Positions 17,349 to 27,357 of a DNA stretch of 64,000 nucleotides are shown here, piece by piece. A program made the translations under genes and the position numbers. A model generated the notes under the pieces. The model was not told the DNA's origin. It did no database searches and worked only from the letters and a program-made list of their open reading frames with translations. The number at the start of each line of letters is the position of its first letter. Positions within the stretch are counted from its first letter, which is position 1. The stretch comes from an uncultured Nitrosospira sp. (GTDB lineage Bacteria > Nitrospirota > Nitrospiria > Nitrospirales > Nitrospiraceae). The stretch covers positions 1-64,000 of the forward strand of contig CAADGK010000010.1 in assembly GCA_900696515.1 (NCBI GenBank), given 5' to 3'.

Positions 17349-18104
17349 TTATCGTTGCGTTGGCGGTAAACCAATGGCACTGATCATGGTCCCGTTGACT
17401 TTTCCTTCTCGCCGATAGGAAAAAAATAGATCCTCATGACAAATTGTACAAAGATTGACGGTCGTGATGGCCTGTGGGCTGGCTCCATAGGCCAAGGCCT
17501 GACTTCTAATCAGACCCTTCAAATCCAGATTGGCTTTCCCTTTGCTCCCCAATCGAACGACCTTCTCCCAACTAGCCCCCCCCTGACGCAGGCGTTCAAG
17601 GACCGGCTCATCCACTTCATAACAGCACACACCGGCTGATGGACCGATGCTCAACCGTACCTGATTGGGATTCGAGCCAAAACGCGCCTCCAGCAGGGCC
17701 AGTGTCTTAGGAACGATCGCTTCTACGGCTCCTCGCCATCCAGCATGGATCGCGGCCACAACCCTTTGGACGGGATCATGCACGAGAATAGGCACACAAT
17801 CGGCGCTCCTCACCGCCACCATGACCCCTGGCTGATCGGTCACCAGGGCATCCCAACCTCCCGTAAAGCGATCCGCTGATGAGAGTGCCCGATCCACTAC
17901 CAGAGCATCGGTCCCATGAACCTGCTTGACAGACAATGTCCATGCCGAGGGTGCGGCGCCCTGGATGCCTTGTGAAGGAATGCCGATTTCCAGGTCGTGC
18001 GCCATCGTATGCTGCCTGGTTCCAAAAAAGTGATGCACCGCCCCCCCAGGGTCCGAAAACGCCGGTACCGTTATTACCGATGCTCTTGTCATTTCACCGT
18101 TCAT
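17349..18104 (-). CDS. pgeF: peptidoglycan editing factor PgeF (laccase-domain protein)
   Basis: A 251-residue member of the YfiH/YlmD family. The metal-binding and active-site motifs are all present: LSVKQVHG, AVRSADCVPIL, AIHAGWRG and GPSAGVCCYEVDE. These enzymes remove wrongly incorporated amino acids from peptidoglycan precursors and were formerly called multi-copper polyphenol oxidases. Its place right after ftsZ in a mur/fts cluster fits that function. The first few residues are uncertain, because ATG codons at 18104 and 18092 are both possible. Confidence 0.92.
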   Translation of the reverse strand: MNGEMTRASVITVPAFSDPGGAVHHFFGTRQHTMAHDLEIGIPSQGIQGAAPSAWTLSVKQVHGTDALVVDRALSSADRFTGGWDALVTDQPGVMVAVRSADCVPILVHDPVQRVVAAIHAGWRGAVEAIVPKTLALLEARFGSNPNQVRLSIGPSAGVCCYEVDEPVLERLRQGGASWEKVVRLGSKGKANLDLKGLIRSQALAYGASPQAITTVNLCTICHEDLFFSYRREGKVNGTMISAIGLPPTQR

Positions 18105-18236
18105 CAGATCTCGGAACCGTGCCCGATTCAGAGCTTGAGCACACGCCCTGCAAGCCGTTCAATGAACTCACCGCGACCTAGGACCAACCTGCAGTGGGCC
18201 AGCTTGCAAAATACGGAACAGAAACCGAAATGGATT

Positions 18237-19433
18237 CTAGTCGGCTTGCTTGCGAAGAAAGGTAGGGACATCCCATTCGTCCTCAGCCGTCATCGCCGTC
18301 CGATCCGTGGAATCCCGCATGTCCGTCATACGCCGTAAAAATGTCGGTCGATCCAGATCTTTCGCCGGTCGATCCGCTGCAAGGGAGGCAACCATCCCCG
18401 CTAAAAGCGGTTGGATCGGCTTCACCGGTCGATTCACTCCTCGATCATTTGCGATGGGAGCCGTCGACTGATCTTCTTCCCGTTCAAACCCAGTTGCAAT
18501 GACCGTGATAATGAGATCTTCACCCATATCAGGATTGATGACTTGGCCGACGATGATGTTGGCCTCCGAGTCCGCCGTCTGCTGGATAATGCTGGCAGCC
18601 TCTTCGACTTCATGCAACGATAAACTAGGCCCCCCGGTTATATTGAGAAGGACTCCTCGGGCCCCTTCCACGCTTCCCTCTTCAAGAAGTGGGCTGCACA
18701 TCGCCTTCTGGGCGGCTTCGATCGCCCGATTCGGACCACGTGACACACCCATTCCCATAACGGCACGCCCGGTATGGGACATGACCGTACGGACATCGGC
18801 AAAATCGACGTTCACATGTCCAGTCGTCGTAATGACATCGGCGATGCCTTGAATGGCTTGCCGCAGAACGTCATCAGCCACCTTGAAAGCCTCGAGCAAC
18901 GGAGTTGATTTATCGACGATTCCCAAGAGCCGCTGATTAGGAATGATCAGCAACGTATCGACATGACGCCGCATGTCGCGGATCCCCTCCTCGGCGTGTT
19001 TGTTTCTCCGTTGGCCTTCATACTGAAACGGCTTCGTAACCACGCCCACCGTCAAAATACCCATTTCTCGAGCAATACTGGCGACGATCGGGGCGGCTCC
19101 CGTCCCGGTTCCTCCCCCCATCCCGGCCGTGACAAACACCATATCCGCGCCTTCAAGACATTCGCGGATATGCTCTTTACTTTCTAGCGCGGCATCCCGT
19201 CCGATTTCAGGTTTCGCACCTGCGCCTAGCCCCCGGGTCCGATCCGGTCCAAGCTGAATTTTGTACGGAGCCAGAGACCGGTCCAGCGCCTGAAGATCGG
19301 TGTTGCTGGCGATAAAATCGACACGAGCAAGTCCGGATGTGATCATCGTGTTGATGGCATTGCATCCCGCTCCGCCGATTCCAATGACCTTAATCCGGAC
19401 GGGTGACAACATATCTTCCTGAAATGAAAACAT
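18237..19433 (-). CDS. ftsZ: cell division GTPase FtsZ
   Basis: A 398-residue tubulin homologue that forms the Z-ring. The GTPase signature [10 protein letters not shown], the N-terminal [17 protein letters not shown] and the T7 loop [11 protein letters not shown] are intact. The ATG at 19433 is preceded by AGGAGGTG at proper distance. The C-terminal tail ends in the FtsA-binding peptide DVPTFLRKQ (Pro390). A second copy of the core, DRPTFLRRM (Pro363), lies 27 residues earlier in the linker. It follows ftsA and is the last division gene before pgeF. Confidence 0.97.
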   Translation of the reverse strand: MFSFQEDMLSPVRIKVIGIGGAGCNAINTMITSGLARVDFIASNTDLQALDRSLAPYKIQLGPDRTRGLGAGAKPEIGRDAALESKEHIRECLEGADMVFVTAGMGGGTGTGAAPIVASIAREMGILTVGVVTKPFQYEGQRRNKHAEEGIRDMRRHVDTLLIIPNQRLLGIVDKSTPLLEAFKVADDVLRQAIQGIADVITTTGHVNVDFADVRTVMSHTGRAVMGMGVSRGPNRAIEAAQKAMCSPLLEEGSVEGARGVLLNITGGPSLSLHEVEEAASIIQQTADSEANIIVGQVINPDMGEDLIITVIATGFEREEDQSTAPIANDRGVNRPVKPIQPLLAGMVASLAADRPAKDLDRPTFLRRMTDMRDSTDRTAMTAEDEWDVPTFLRKQAD

Positions 19434-19495
19434 GGGAGCACCTCCTCGCATCACCCGCACACCGAGCGCCTGCCGCTCGCAAGGGTTTTATAAGG

Positions 19496-20731
19496 TTAAA
19501 AGACCTCCAACACCCGTTTCGTCCAGCTGAACATTTTCTTTGCCCAGGTTCCACCGCTTCGAATCCCGGCGGTCTCCAATTCGTCGACGTGTCGCCGGGC
19601 ATGCAACAAGAGCCCCACCCCCGTCGAATGACTGGGATGGCCGACGATATCTCGGAGTCCACCAACCCCTGAGGGGACTCCCCGACGTGCGGGCAGGTTC
19701 AACACCCTTTCGGCAGCATCCGGCATCCCTTCCAATAACGAGGTGCCTCCGGTGATCACGACACCGGCCCCCAACATACCTTCATATCCGGCACGCGTGA
19801 TTTCTCTCCGAACAAGCTCGAACATCTCATCGACACGCGGTTCCAAGATCTCCGCAATATCCCGCCTGGAGAAGGTTCGAGGCGGACGGTCCCCCACTGA
19901 AGGCACTTGGACGACTTGATGACCGACCACTAACTCCGTTCTTGCGATACCGTGCTGGGTTTTGATCCTCTCGGCCTCGGTTTGCGACGTCAACAGACCA
20001 ATGGCCAAGTCTTTGGTTAAATTCTGACCACCAATCGGAAGCACCGCCGAGTGCCGGATACTTCCGTCTAGGAAAATGGCGAGGTCCGTCGTCCCGCCGC
20101 CCAGGTCAACCATCACCACACCGAGTTCACGTTCCTCCTGACTCAACACCGCTTCGCTGGATGCAAGCGGCTGGAGAATAATATCGACGACGTCGAGCCC
20201 GGCTCGATTCACACTCTTCACGATATTCTGCGCGGACGTCACCGCTCCGGTGATGACGTGCACATTGACCTCCAACCGATTCCCGGAGAGCCCCAGCGGC
20301 TCTCGCACCCCTTCCTGACCGTCCACCATGAATTCCCGGGGTAATACATGGAGAATTCTCCGTTCTTGCGGAATCACAGCAAGCGTACGGGCGCTTTCAA
20401 TGGCCCTGTGGATATCTTCTCGTGTCACCTCCGCCCGTTTCAGCGCCACGACTCCTTTGCAGTTTTCCGCCGCGATATGACTGCCGGCGATACCGGTGTA
20501 CACGGAGTTGATCTGGACCGCCGCCATGAGTTCTGCTTCTTCGACTGCCTTCTTGATGGATTCAACGGTGCTCTCTATGTCGACCACAACTCCCTTGCGC
20601 AACCCACGTGAGGGGCTCATGCCGACACCGATAATGCTGAGACCTCCCGCATCGGTCATCTCTGCGACGATTGCGCAGATCTTCGTCGTCCCGATGTCGA
20701 GTCCGACTAGGATTTGATCTCGCTTCGGCAC
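19496..20731 (-). CDS. ftsA: cell division protein FtsA
   Basis: A 411-residue actin-fold protein that anchors FtsZ to the membrane. LVGLDIGTTKICAIVAEM and VMVDLGGGTTDLAIF are the two phosphate loops; the SHS2 domain lies around residues 85-160, and the last residues, KKMFSWTKRVLEVF, form the amphipathic membrane-targeting helix. GTG 20731 is chosen because the GGAGGGTGA at the end of ftsQ serves as its ribosome binding site nine bases upstream, so stop and start overlap in function. Confidence 0.95.
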   Translation of the reverse strand: MPKRDQILVGLDIGTTKICAIVAEMTDAGGLSIIGVGMSPSRGLRKGVVVDIESTVESIKKAVEEAELMAAVQINSVYTGIAGSHIAAENCKGVVALKRAEVTREDIHRAIESARTLAVIPQERRILHVLPREFMVDGQEGVREPLGLSGNRLEVNVHVITGAVTSAQNIVKSVNRAGLDVVDIILQPLASSEAVLSQEERELGVVMVDLGGGTTDLAIFLDGSIRHSAVLPIGGQNLTKDLAIGLLTSQTEAERIKTQHGIARTELVVGHQVVQVPSVGDRPPRTFSRRDIAEILEPRVDEMFELVRREITRAGYEGMLGAGVVITGGTSLLEGMPDAAERVLNLPARRGVPSGVGGLRDIVGHPSHSTGVGLLLHARRHVDELETAGIRSGGTWAKKMFSWTKRVLEVF

Positions 20732-20736
20732 CGCGA

Positions 20737-21597
20737 TCACCCTCCCCATTCCCGTACGATGATTCGATTGTCGTACCGGAGATCTACCTCACTGACACCG
20801 CGCCCTGCTCCGTCAAAATTTAGTGATTTCAACGTTGGTTTGACACGTTGGAACCGTTCCCACTGCGCCTCAACCGATTCCTCCCCAAATCGAAATCGAA
20901 CGCCCTGGATGAACGCCACAAGATTTGTCTGGTTTTCAGCCTGCACCCGCAACCGCCCCTCAACGGTGTGCCCGATGACTCTTGCGAGTTCGATGCCAGA
21001 CATGATCGACCGTCTCGCCACATCGGTGCCCTTGAGCAACCCGTCAAGATCAACTCCCGTTACCAACGGAAACGTGTCGTCATCAGCTTGCCCAAGCTTG
21101 CTCAGTACATACCCCTCTTCATCACTCAGAAAGTTCTGCGATGCCGCCCGGACGATCGCGGCAGGTTTGCGCTCAATGATCGCGATCTTCAACTCATGGA
21201 GCGGGACTCGCGAAACTTGAGCCTCCTTGATCCACGGGTGAGATTCGATCTGTTCCTCAAGATCGGCGGTTACGACCTGATGGAGCGTCATCCCTTGTTT
21301 GACCTGAGCGAGCTCAATGATTTTCTGCTTATCGAGGTGATGCGCGCCTTCAACCGTGATCGTGTGGACTTCGAGCAGCTCGCGGACCAAGCGACTGGAG
21401 TATGTCACTGCTGTCGTGATAAGCCACCCCACACTCATCACACCGATTACGAGAACGGCCAGACGAATCACTATCGTTCGCCTGGCAGTCCCTGGCCGCC
21501 CGACTTGCTTTACCACCTTCTCCCCGTGCGGATCCTTCCAACGATTCAGCCGCGGGGCGGCAGGCTCATCTCGACGTTTTTTGAACAACAGTCGCAT
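20737..21597 (-). CDS. ftsQ: cell division protein FtsQ
   Basis: A 286-residue bitopic protein: a basic cytoplasmic N-terminus (residues 1-43), one transmembrane helix (RLAVLVIGVMSVGWLITTAV), a POTRA domain beginning VHTITVEGAHHLDKQKI, and the FtsQ/DivIB beta domain. It links early and late divisome proteins (FtsB, FtsL). Its ATG overlaps the ddl stop by one base (TAATG). Confidence 0.93.
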   Translation of the reverse strand: MRLLFKKRRDEPAAPRLNRWKDPHGEKVVKQVGRPGTARRTIVIRLAVLVIGVMSVGWLITTAVTYSSRLVRELLEVHTITVEGAHHLDKQKIIELAQVKQGMTLHQVVTADLEEQIESHPWIKEAQVSRVPLHELKIAIIERKPAAIVRAASQNFLSDEEGYVLSKLGQADDDTFPLVTGVDLDGLLKGTDVARRSIMSGIELARVIGHTVEGRLRVQAENQTNLVAFIQGVRFRFGEESVEAQWERFQRVKPTLKSLNFDGAGRGVSEVDLRYDNRIIVREWGG

Positions 21598-22580
21598 TAC
21601 ACAAACTCCGGCTTGGCACGCTGAGCGGCACGATCCAAAGCCGACTGTAAAATCTGCTCAACCAAGTCGTCGTACTCGATACCGACCTGTGCCGCAGCCA
21701 TTGGTAGGAGGCTCGTGGCCGTCATACCGGGAACCGTATTGATTTCCAGCACGTAGGGCTGACCTCGTGGCGTGATGCGAAAGTCCACACGTGCGGCCCC
21801 CTCACACCCAAGTACGTCATAGCTCCGGTAGGCCAGGTCTCCTATTTTCCGCAGAACTTTGGCCGGAAGAGGAGCCGGACAGAGATACTGGGTCTTGCCT
21901 GTCTGGTATTTCGCCGAGAAATCATAGAACCCTTTCTGAGCCACAATCTCTATAGCCGGGAGGACCTTTGCCCCACCCACAGCCGTCCCGATGATCGACA
22001 CAGTCGCTTCGTGCCCTGGGATATACCGCTCCACCATTGCTTCATGATCATAGCGATGAGCCACAGCAAGTGCTTCTTTCCACTGGGCAGTGCGACGCAC
22101 AATCGTGACCCCGATCGTAGAGCCTTGCGAGACCGGTTTGACGACAATCGGCAGCTGAAGCTTGCTCTCTCTCAGAACCTTTGCCAGTGGCGACCGCCCC
22201 CCCCGCCTGATAACCGTTCCCGGAGGAACCGGGATGCCATGCGCGGCCAATAATGTCTTTGCCATCACCTTGTGCATGCCGACGGCACTGGCTCTAACGC
22301 CGGACCCTGTATATGGAATCCCTAGGGTCTCGAGAAACCCCTGGACCAATCCGTCTTCCCCCCCCGGCCCATGAAGTGAGAGAAAGGCGATGGCTACGTC
22401 CTGTTCTTTCAGATCTTGATACAACCGATCGCCGACATCGAGAGCCACCGCATCATACCCGCGACGAAGCAATGCCTGATGCACAGCCTGGCCGGTCTTC
22501 AGGGAAATCTCCCGTTCGGGAGATCGACCGCCCATCAGCACAGCGATGCGCCTATCTGTTCTTCGTCCTATGGGCACCAA
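21597..22580 (-). CDS. ddl: D-alanine-D-alanine ligase
   Basis: A 327-residue ATP-grasp ligase that makes the D-Ala-D-Ala end of the peptidoglycan stem. Motifs: AVLMGGRSPEREISLKTG, FLSLHGPGGEDGLVQGFLE, PYTGSGVRASAVGMHK and the catalytic EINTVPGMTATSLLP. The FLSLHGPGGEDG loop reads GPGGEDG rather than HGKYGEDG-type, a minor change. It is coupled to ftsQ and follows murB by twelve bases. Confidence 0.96.
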   Translation of the reverse strand: MVPIGRRTDRRIAVLMGGRSPEREISLKTGQAVHQALLRRGYDAVALDVGDRLYQDLKEQDVAIAFLSLHGPGGEDGLVQGFLETLGIPYTGSGVRASAVGMHKVMAKTLLAAHGIPVPPGTVIRRGGRSPLAKVLRESKLQLPIVVKPVSQGSTIGVTIVRRTAQWKEALAVAHRYDHEAMVERYIPGHEATVSIIGTAVGGAKVLPAIEIVAQKGFYDFSAKYQTGKTQYLCPAPLPAKVLRKIGDLAYRSYDVLGCEGAARVDFRITPRGQPYVLEINTVPGMTATSLLPMAAAQVGIEYDDLVEQILQSALDRAAQRAKPEFV

Positions 22581-22592
22581 CCTGTCCTCTGA

Positions 22593-23537
22593 TTACGCCT
22601 GGCCCACCAATTTCAACTCCAGCGTTAATTTCACCCCGGTCTTCCGAACGACCTGGGCCCGAATCTTTTTGATAAGTGCGAGTACGTCAGCGGCACTCGC
22701 CTTCCCCTGATTCACGATAAAGTTGGCATGTTTCACCGAGACACAGGCATCGCCGACTGAGACCCCCTTGAGTCCTGCCGCCTCCACAACCCGTCCCGCG
22801 GAGTCATTGGCGGGATTCTTGAACACACAGCCTGCGCTGGGAAGCGTCAGTGGCTGAGTCTCTCGCCGATAACGCAGATAGTCCTTCACAACTTTCTCAA
22901 TATCGGCCCGGACGCCCTGCTTCAGTTGGAGCCAGACCCCGACGACAATTCCCGGTGGCAATGATGCCCGCCGATACTCAAATGCAATGCGTTCCGCCGG
23001 GTAATCCCGAACGTCGCCGTTTGTTTGCACCACTCGAACCGCTTTGACCGCATCTTTCATTTCGCCCAGTCTGGTGCCGGCATTCATCACGACGCACCCC
23101 GCAACCGTCCCAGGAATCCCGGCAGCCCATTCCAACCCGGCCAGCGAGCGACGGATGGCATAGCCGATCAATGTCGGCATCCCGACACCGCCCTCGGCAT
23201 AGAGCACCGACCCGGACTCCTCCTTGATCGCACGCAGCTTGGCCAAACTGATCACCACACCTCGAATTCCCTTGTCTCGAACCAGCAGATTGGTCCCTCC
23301 TAACACAAAGAATGGAAGCTTCTGTTCATGCGTTTGCTTGACCAACCGAATAACATCCTCGACATCTGCCGGTTCTACCAACACATCGGCTGGCCCACCT
23401 ATCCGAAAAGACGTGTACTCGCTCAGCGGTGCGTTGAAGCGAACCGCCCCCCGAATACCAGCCACAGCGGGCTGGAGCTTTCGCCGTAGCCTCGTATGTT
23501 GCGCCGTCGTTCCATGCCTGTACGATGTACGTTTCAT
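22593..23537 (-). CDS. murB: UDP-N-acetylenolpyruvoylglucosamine reductase
   Basis: A 314-residue FAD enzyme that reduces enolpyruvyl-UDP-GlcNAc to UDP-MurNAc. YTSFRIGGPADVLVEP binds FAD, GGTNLLVRDKGIRGVVI and AGIPGTVAGCVVMNAG follow, and PSAGCVFKNPAND carries the catalytic serine region. Short of the type I C-terminal extension, it is type II. It sits six bases after murC. Confidence 0.95.
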   Translation of the reverse strand: MKRTSYRHGTTAQHTRLRRKLQPAVAGIRGAVRFNAPLSEYTSFRIGGPADVLVEPADVEDVIRLVKQTHEQKLPFFVLGGTNLLVRDKGIRGVVISLAKLRAIKEESGSVLYAEGGVGMPTLIGYAIRRSLAGLEWAAGIPGTVAGCVVMNAGTRLGEMKDAVKAVRVVQTNGDVRDYPAERIAFEYRRASLPPGIVVGVWLQLKQGVRADIEKVVKDYLRYRRETQPLTLPSAGCVFKNPANDSAGRVVEAAGLKGVSVGDACVSVKHANFIVNQGKASAADVLALIKKIRAQVVRKTGVKLTLELKLVGQA

Positions 23538-23543
23538 GAATCA

Positions 23544-25034
23544 TCACGCAGACTCAAGCCGCGCCAGAATTCCAGTACCGGCTTTCCAAATGTCCCCCGC
23601 GCCCAAGGTCAAGACGAGATCTCCTTCCCGAAGATGCGGCAAGACTTGATCCGGAAGGGTCTCCTTGCGTTCGACGAAGGTCACTGCCGGATGGCCAGCC
23701 GCCTTCACCGTCTCAGCAAGGACAGCCCCGGTCACACCCGGGATCGGATGTTCGCCAGCGGGATAAATGTCCGTCATAAACAAGACATCGGCATGGTCAA
23801 ACGCGTGGGCGAACTCTCCGAGACAATCCCTCGTCCGGCTATATCGGTGAGGTTGAAAGAGGACGACCAATCGACGATCCCAGCCCTGTTTGGCCGCAGC
23901 CAGCGTCGCTTTGACCTCCGTAGGATGATGCCCATAGTCATCGACTACCATGATCCCACCGGCTTCGCCCCGCAAGTCGAATCGGCGCTCAACGCCCGTA
24001 AAAGCCGCTAATCCTTTACGGATCAAATCGACCGGGACATCCATCTCCGTCCCAATCGCAATGGCAACGAGTGCGTTCGAGACATTGTGAATCCCCGGTA
24101 CCGTCAACCGGAACGGACCGAGGTTTTTCCCTCGAAAATGTGCGCGGAAGTCGGCACCCCACTGCTTGAGCACGATGTCCGTCGCAAGAAAATCTGGCGC
24201 CACTCCATCCCGCTCACGAAGTCCGTACGTATAGTAGCGCTTCACGACGTGAGGGAAGAGCGACGCGAGACGATCGTCGTCGGCACACAGCACCGCCACC
24301 CCATAGAAGGGAATTTTATTGATAAATTCGAGAAAACTTTCGTTGATTCGCTCCATCGACCCATAATGATCCAGGTGCTCACGATCCAAATTCGTCACCG
24401 CAACAATGGTGGGAGGAAGACGCAGAAAAGATCCGTCGCTTTCATCTGCCTCGGCCACCAGGAGGTCGCCTCGACCAAGCCGTGCATGGCTTCCCAATGC
24501 GTTCACCTTGCCACCGATCACCATCGTTGGATCCAGGTCGCCCTGCGCAAGCACGGTGGCCACCATCGACGTCGTAGTTGTTTTACCGTGAGCTCCGGCA
24601 ATGGCAACGCCGAATTTTAGTCGCATAAGCTCTGCCAGCATTTCTGCCCGCGGGATTACGGGAATCTGCAATGCTTTTGCTTTCACCACCTCAGGATTAC
24701 TTCCGGCTACAGCCGATGAAATGACCACGACCTGCGCCGAACCCACATTCGATTCCTGATGGCCGATGAAGATTCTTCCCCCAAGCTCTTCCAGACGCCT
24801 GGTGGTCTCCGAGGCTTGCAGATCTGACCCCGTCACGGCATAGCCCATCGTGAGCAGCACTTCGGCAATACCGCTCATACCGGCCCCGCCGATTCCAACA
24901 AGATGAATTTGTTCGACCTTGCGAAACATTCCCATACGACTTACCCGTTGCCGCCCAGTAGAAGCGCGTCCCCCCAGCGTTGATCCTCCAAGCGTCCTAC
25001 CCTCCGGCCTTTCTAAAAGATTGGTTGATGTCAT
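23544..25034 (-). CDS. murC: UDP-N-acetylmuramate-L-alanine ligase
   Basis: A Mur ligase of about 496 residues that adds the first L-alanine. The core begins IHLVGIGGAGMSGIAEVL; the ATP loop is GAHGKTTTTSMVA, with NLDREHLDHYGS and the C-terminal DDYGHHPTEVKATL. About 32 residues precede the normal MurC start if ATG 25034 (GGGAGC six bases upstream) is used, which overlaps the end of murG by 38 bases. ATG 24935 would give a conventional length but lacks a good ribosome binding site. Confidence 0.94.
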   Translation of the reverse strand: MTSTNLLERPEGRTLGGSTLGGRASTGRQRVSRMGMFRKVEQIHLVGIGGAGMSGIAEVLLTMGYAVTGSDLQASETTRRLEELGGRIFIGHQESNVGSAQVVVISSAVAGSNPEVVKAKALQIPVIPRAEMLAELMRLKFGVAIAGAHGKTTTTSMVATVLAQGDLDPTMVIGGKVNALGSHARLGRGDLLVAEADESDGSFLRLPPTIVAVTNLDREHLDHYGSMERINESFLEFINKIPFYGVAVLCADDDRLASLFPHVVKRYYTYGLRERDGVAPDFLATDIVLKQWGADFRAHFRGKNLGPFRLTVPGIHNVSNALVAIAIGTEMDVPVDLIRKGLAAFTGVERRFDLRGEAGGIMVVDDYGHHPTEVKATLAAAKQGWDRRLVVLFQPHRYSRTRDCLGEFAHAFDHADVLFMTDIYPAGEHPIPGVTGAVLAETVKAAGHPAVTFVERKETLPDQVLPHLREGDLVLTLGAGDIWKAGTGILARLESA

Positions 25035-26121
25035 GATTTGCTCCCATGATCGCATAACACTCATCGACGATACGTTCACCCGCGTCAATTCGTCGCATCG
25101 CCAAACTCCCCCGGCGCATGCGGTTCCATCGTTCCGAGTCCGATACGATCTCGTTCACCGTTGCACTCAATGCCGCACCCGTCAGGTTGGCCTGCGGCAG
25201 CACCACGGCACCACCGGCCGCTTCCATAGCGCGAGCATTCTTCATCTGATGATCATAAATGGCTGTCGGGAGCGGAATCAGTATTGCCGGTTTTCCACAA
25301 GCCGTCAGCTCGGCGATCGTCATCGCTCCAGCACGCGCTATCACCACATCTGCAGTCCGTAACACCGTCGGCATGTCATAGAGAAATGGAACCACGGTCG
25401 CCGAGATCCCCAACGTCCTGTACGCTTCCCTGACCCGCTCATAGTCTCCCTCACCTGTTTGGTGTGTGATCCTCAGTGTGGGCAAGAGCGTTCTGAGCAA
25501 GGGCAGCCCTTCCAGCACCGCACTGTTGATCGCTGTGGCTCCCTGACTTCCTCCAAAGACCAGCAGGTGTTGTCCATCCGGCTTGATCGTCTCCTGACTG
25601 TCGGCTCCATACGCCAGGAACTCCTCCCTAATAGGTGTTCCGACAACTCGCACCTTCTGCCGATCAAAGGACGAAGCCGCGGACTCAAACGCCAAAAAGA
25701 TACGCTGTACAAGCGGGCCGACTACTTTGTTGGCCAGTCCAGGGTAGGCGTTCGGCTCCAAAATCACTCTGGAAATCCCCCTTAGTGCGGCAGCCACCAG
25801 GACCGTGGGGCTCGTATACCCGCCGACCCCGACTACGAGATCAGCCTGCTGCTGCCTCAGGATCCGCCATGATTGCCAGATTCCCACAGGGACCGACAGC
25901 GCTGCTTGACAGACATCCACCAATCCTTTTCCCATCACCGGCTTGGCCGTGATCATCACCAACTCGAACCCTTCATGTGCGAGTACGCGAGATTCGATGC
26001 CTCGCCTCGTTCCAACAAAGAGAATCCTCGTTGAAGAATCCCGTCGCACAAAGTCCCGTGCCAGCGCAATGGCCGGATAGAGATGGCCACCTGTGCCTCC
26101 TGCAGCAATGACGATCGTCAT
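24997..26121 (-). CDS. murG: undecaprenyldiphospho-muramoylpentapeptide GlcNAc transferase
   Basis: A 374-residue GT28 glycosyltransferase that converts lipid I to lipid II on the inner face of the membrane. The N-terminal VIAAGGTGGHLYPAIALA, the donor-site FGGSQGATAIN and the C-terminal ARAGAMTIAELTACGKPAILIPLP are characteristic. Its ATG overlaps the ftsW stop (ATGA), so the two are coupled. Confidence 0.96.
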   Translation of the reverse strand: MTIVIAAGGTGGHLYPAIALARDFVRRDSSTRILFVGTRRGIESRVLAHEGFELVMITAKPVMGKGLVDVCQAALSVPVGIWQSWRILRQQQADLVVGVGGYTSPTVLVAAALRGISRVILEPNAYPGLANKVVGPLVQRIFLAFESAASSFDRQKVRVVGTPIREEFLAYGADSQETIKPDGQHLLVFGGSQGATAINSAVLEGLPLLRTLLPTLRITHQTGEGDYERVREAYRTLGISATVVPFLYDMPTVLRTADVVIARAGAMTIAELTACGKPAILIPLPTAIYDHQMKNARAMEAAGGAVVLPQANLTGAALSATVNEIVSDSERWNRMRRGSLAMRRIDAGERIVDECYAIMGANHDINQSFRKAGG

Positions 26122-27323
26122 CGTTCACTTGCCCGCCCACGTCCGCTCCGATGTTCCATTTCCTCTCGTCCGGCATGGCGATCCCTCGAGATACTCAACA
26201 ACAGTCCCACTCCGGCCAGGCTGACGACAAGAGAGGATCCTCCGTAACTGACGAACGGTAACGTAAGCCCTTTTGTCGGCACGAGCCCGGTCACCACGCA
26301 GGCGTTGATTAATGCCTGAACCCCGATCAGCGTCGTGATACCGATCCCCAGATACCGTCCAAATGGGACCCGTGCGCGCGTTGAAATCTGAAACCCCCGG
26401 ATCATGAACAATACGAATAACATGACAATGATTCCGGTACCGACGAATCCCAGTTCTTCGCCGATGAGCGCCAAGACAAAATCCGTATGTGCTTCGGGAA
26501 GAAAAAACAATTTCTGTTTCCCTTCTCCTAACCCCACGCCAAAAAGGCCGCCGCTCCCGAACGCCAGAAATGATTGGGTGATCTGAAATCCCGTATCGGA
26601 CGCGTCGCTCCATGGCTGCAAGAACGCCAGGAGGCGTTGCCGACGATACTCGGTGGAGAGAACAAGCGCCAATCCGATTGGTACCGCGCAGAGCAGCAAT
26701 GTCGACAAATGGGAGAGGCGGGCGCCCCCCACAAATAACAGGCTGCCCGTGACCAAGGCCAGCACTACGACCGTCCCCAAATCCGGCTCCATCAGCACCA
26801 ATCCGCTGAGAAGGCCAACCACAAGCAATGCCGGGAGAAGCCCGGCCTGAAACTCTTGGATTCGGCTTTCTTTTTTTGTCAAATACGCCGCAAGATAAAT
26901 CACCAATCCCAGCTTCAACATCTCCGCGGGCTGGATCGATATCAACCCAACCCCCAGCCACCGTCTGGCTCCGTTGGCGGCCATGCCTACAGAGGGAACC
27001 AAGACCATGGCTAGTAGTGCCGTCATACCCACAAGCAGTGGAACGGATAACCGTTTCCACCAGACATAATCGATACGAGACAGCACATGAAGCACGCTCA
27101 ACCCCACCGCCAGCCAGAGACACTGTCGTTTGAGGTAGTACCAGGAATCGTGATGCCGATTTCCGGCCACAACCGCGCTCGCACTGAACACCATGACCAG
27201 GCCGACGATCGCCAGCATTATCGTCACACATAACAAGACTTGATCCATACCAACCCGCGATGGAACTCGCGAGCTGCCCGTGCCCCAAGGTAGCGCCAAA
27301 GTTCCTGCCGCTTTCTGTGACAT
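26118..27323 (-). CDS. ftsW: lipid II polymerase/divisome protein FtsW
   Basis: A 401-residue SEDS-family polytopic protein, the septal glycosyltransferase that works with FtsI. Ten hydrophobic segments are seen; the conserved FQITQSFLAFGSGGLFGVGLGEG loop (given in part), LPEAHTDFVLALIGEELGF and the C-terminal LPFVSYGGSSLVV are intact. The first 25 residues are polar and less conserved, so ATG 27248 is an alternative start. Confidence 0.95.
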   Translation of the reverse strand: MSQKAAGTLALPWGTGSSRVPSRVGMDQVLLCVTIMLAIVGLVMVFSASAVVAGNRHHDSWYYLKRQCLWLAVGLSVLHVLSRIDYVWWKRLSVPLLVGMTALLAMVLVPSVGMAANGARRWLGVGLISIQPAEMLKLGLVIYLAAYLTKKESRIQEFQAGLLPALLVVGLLSGLVLMEPDLGTVVVLALVTGSLLFVGGARLSHLSTLLLCAVPIGLALVLSTEYRRQRLLAFLQPWSDASDTGFQITQSFLAFGSGGLFGVGLGEGKQKLFFLPEAHTDFVLALIGEELGFVGTGIIVMLFVLFMIRGFQISTRARVPFGRYLGIGITTLIGVQALINACVVTGLVPTKGLTLPFVSYGGSSLVVSLAGVGLLLSISRDRHAGREEMEHRSGRGRASER

Positions 27324-27357
27324 TGCCCGGCGTCACCACTCCTCTTCGTGTCGACCA

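Noticed and set aside
26125-27339. 404-residue frame overlapping ftsW
   Set aside because: Alternative frame of the FtsW gene on the same strand; only the FtsW frame gives conserved membrane segments and motifs.
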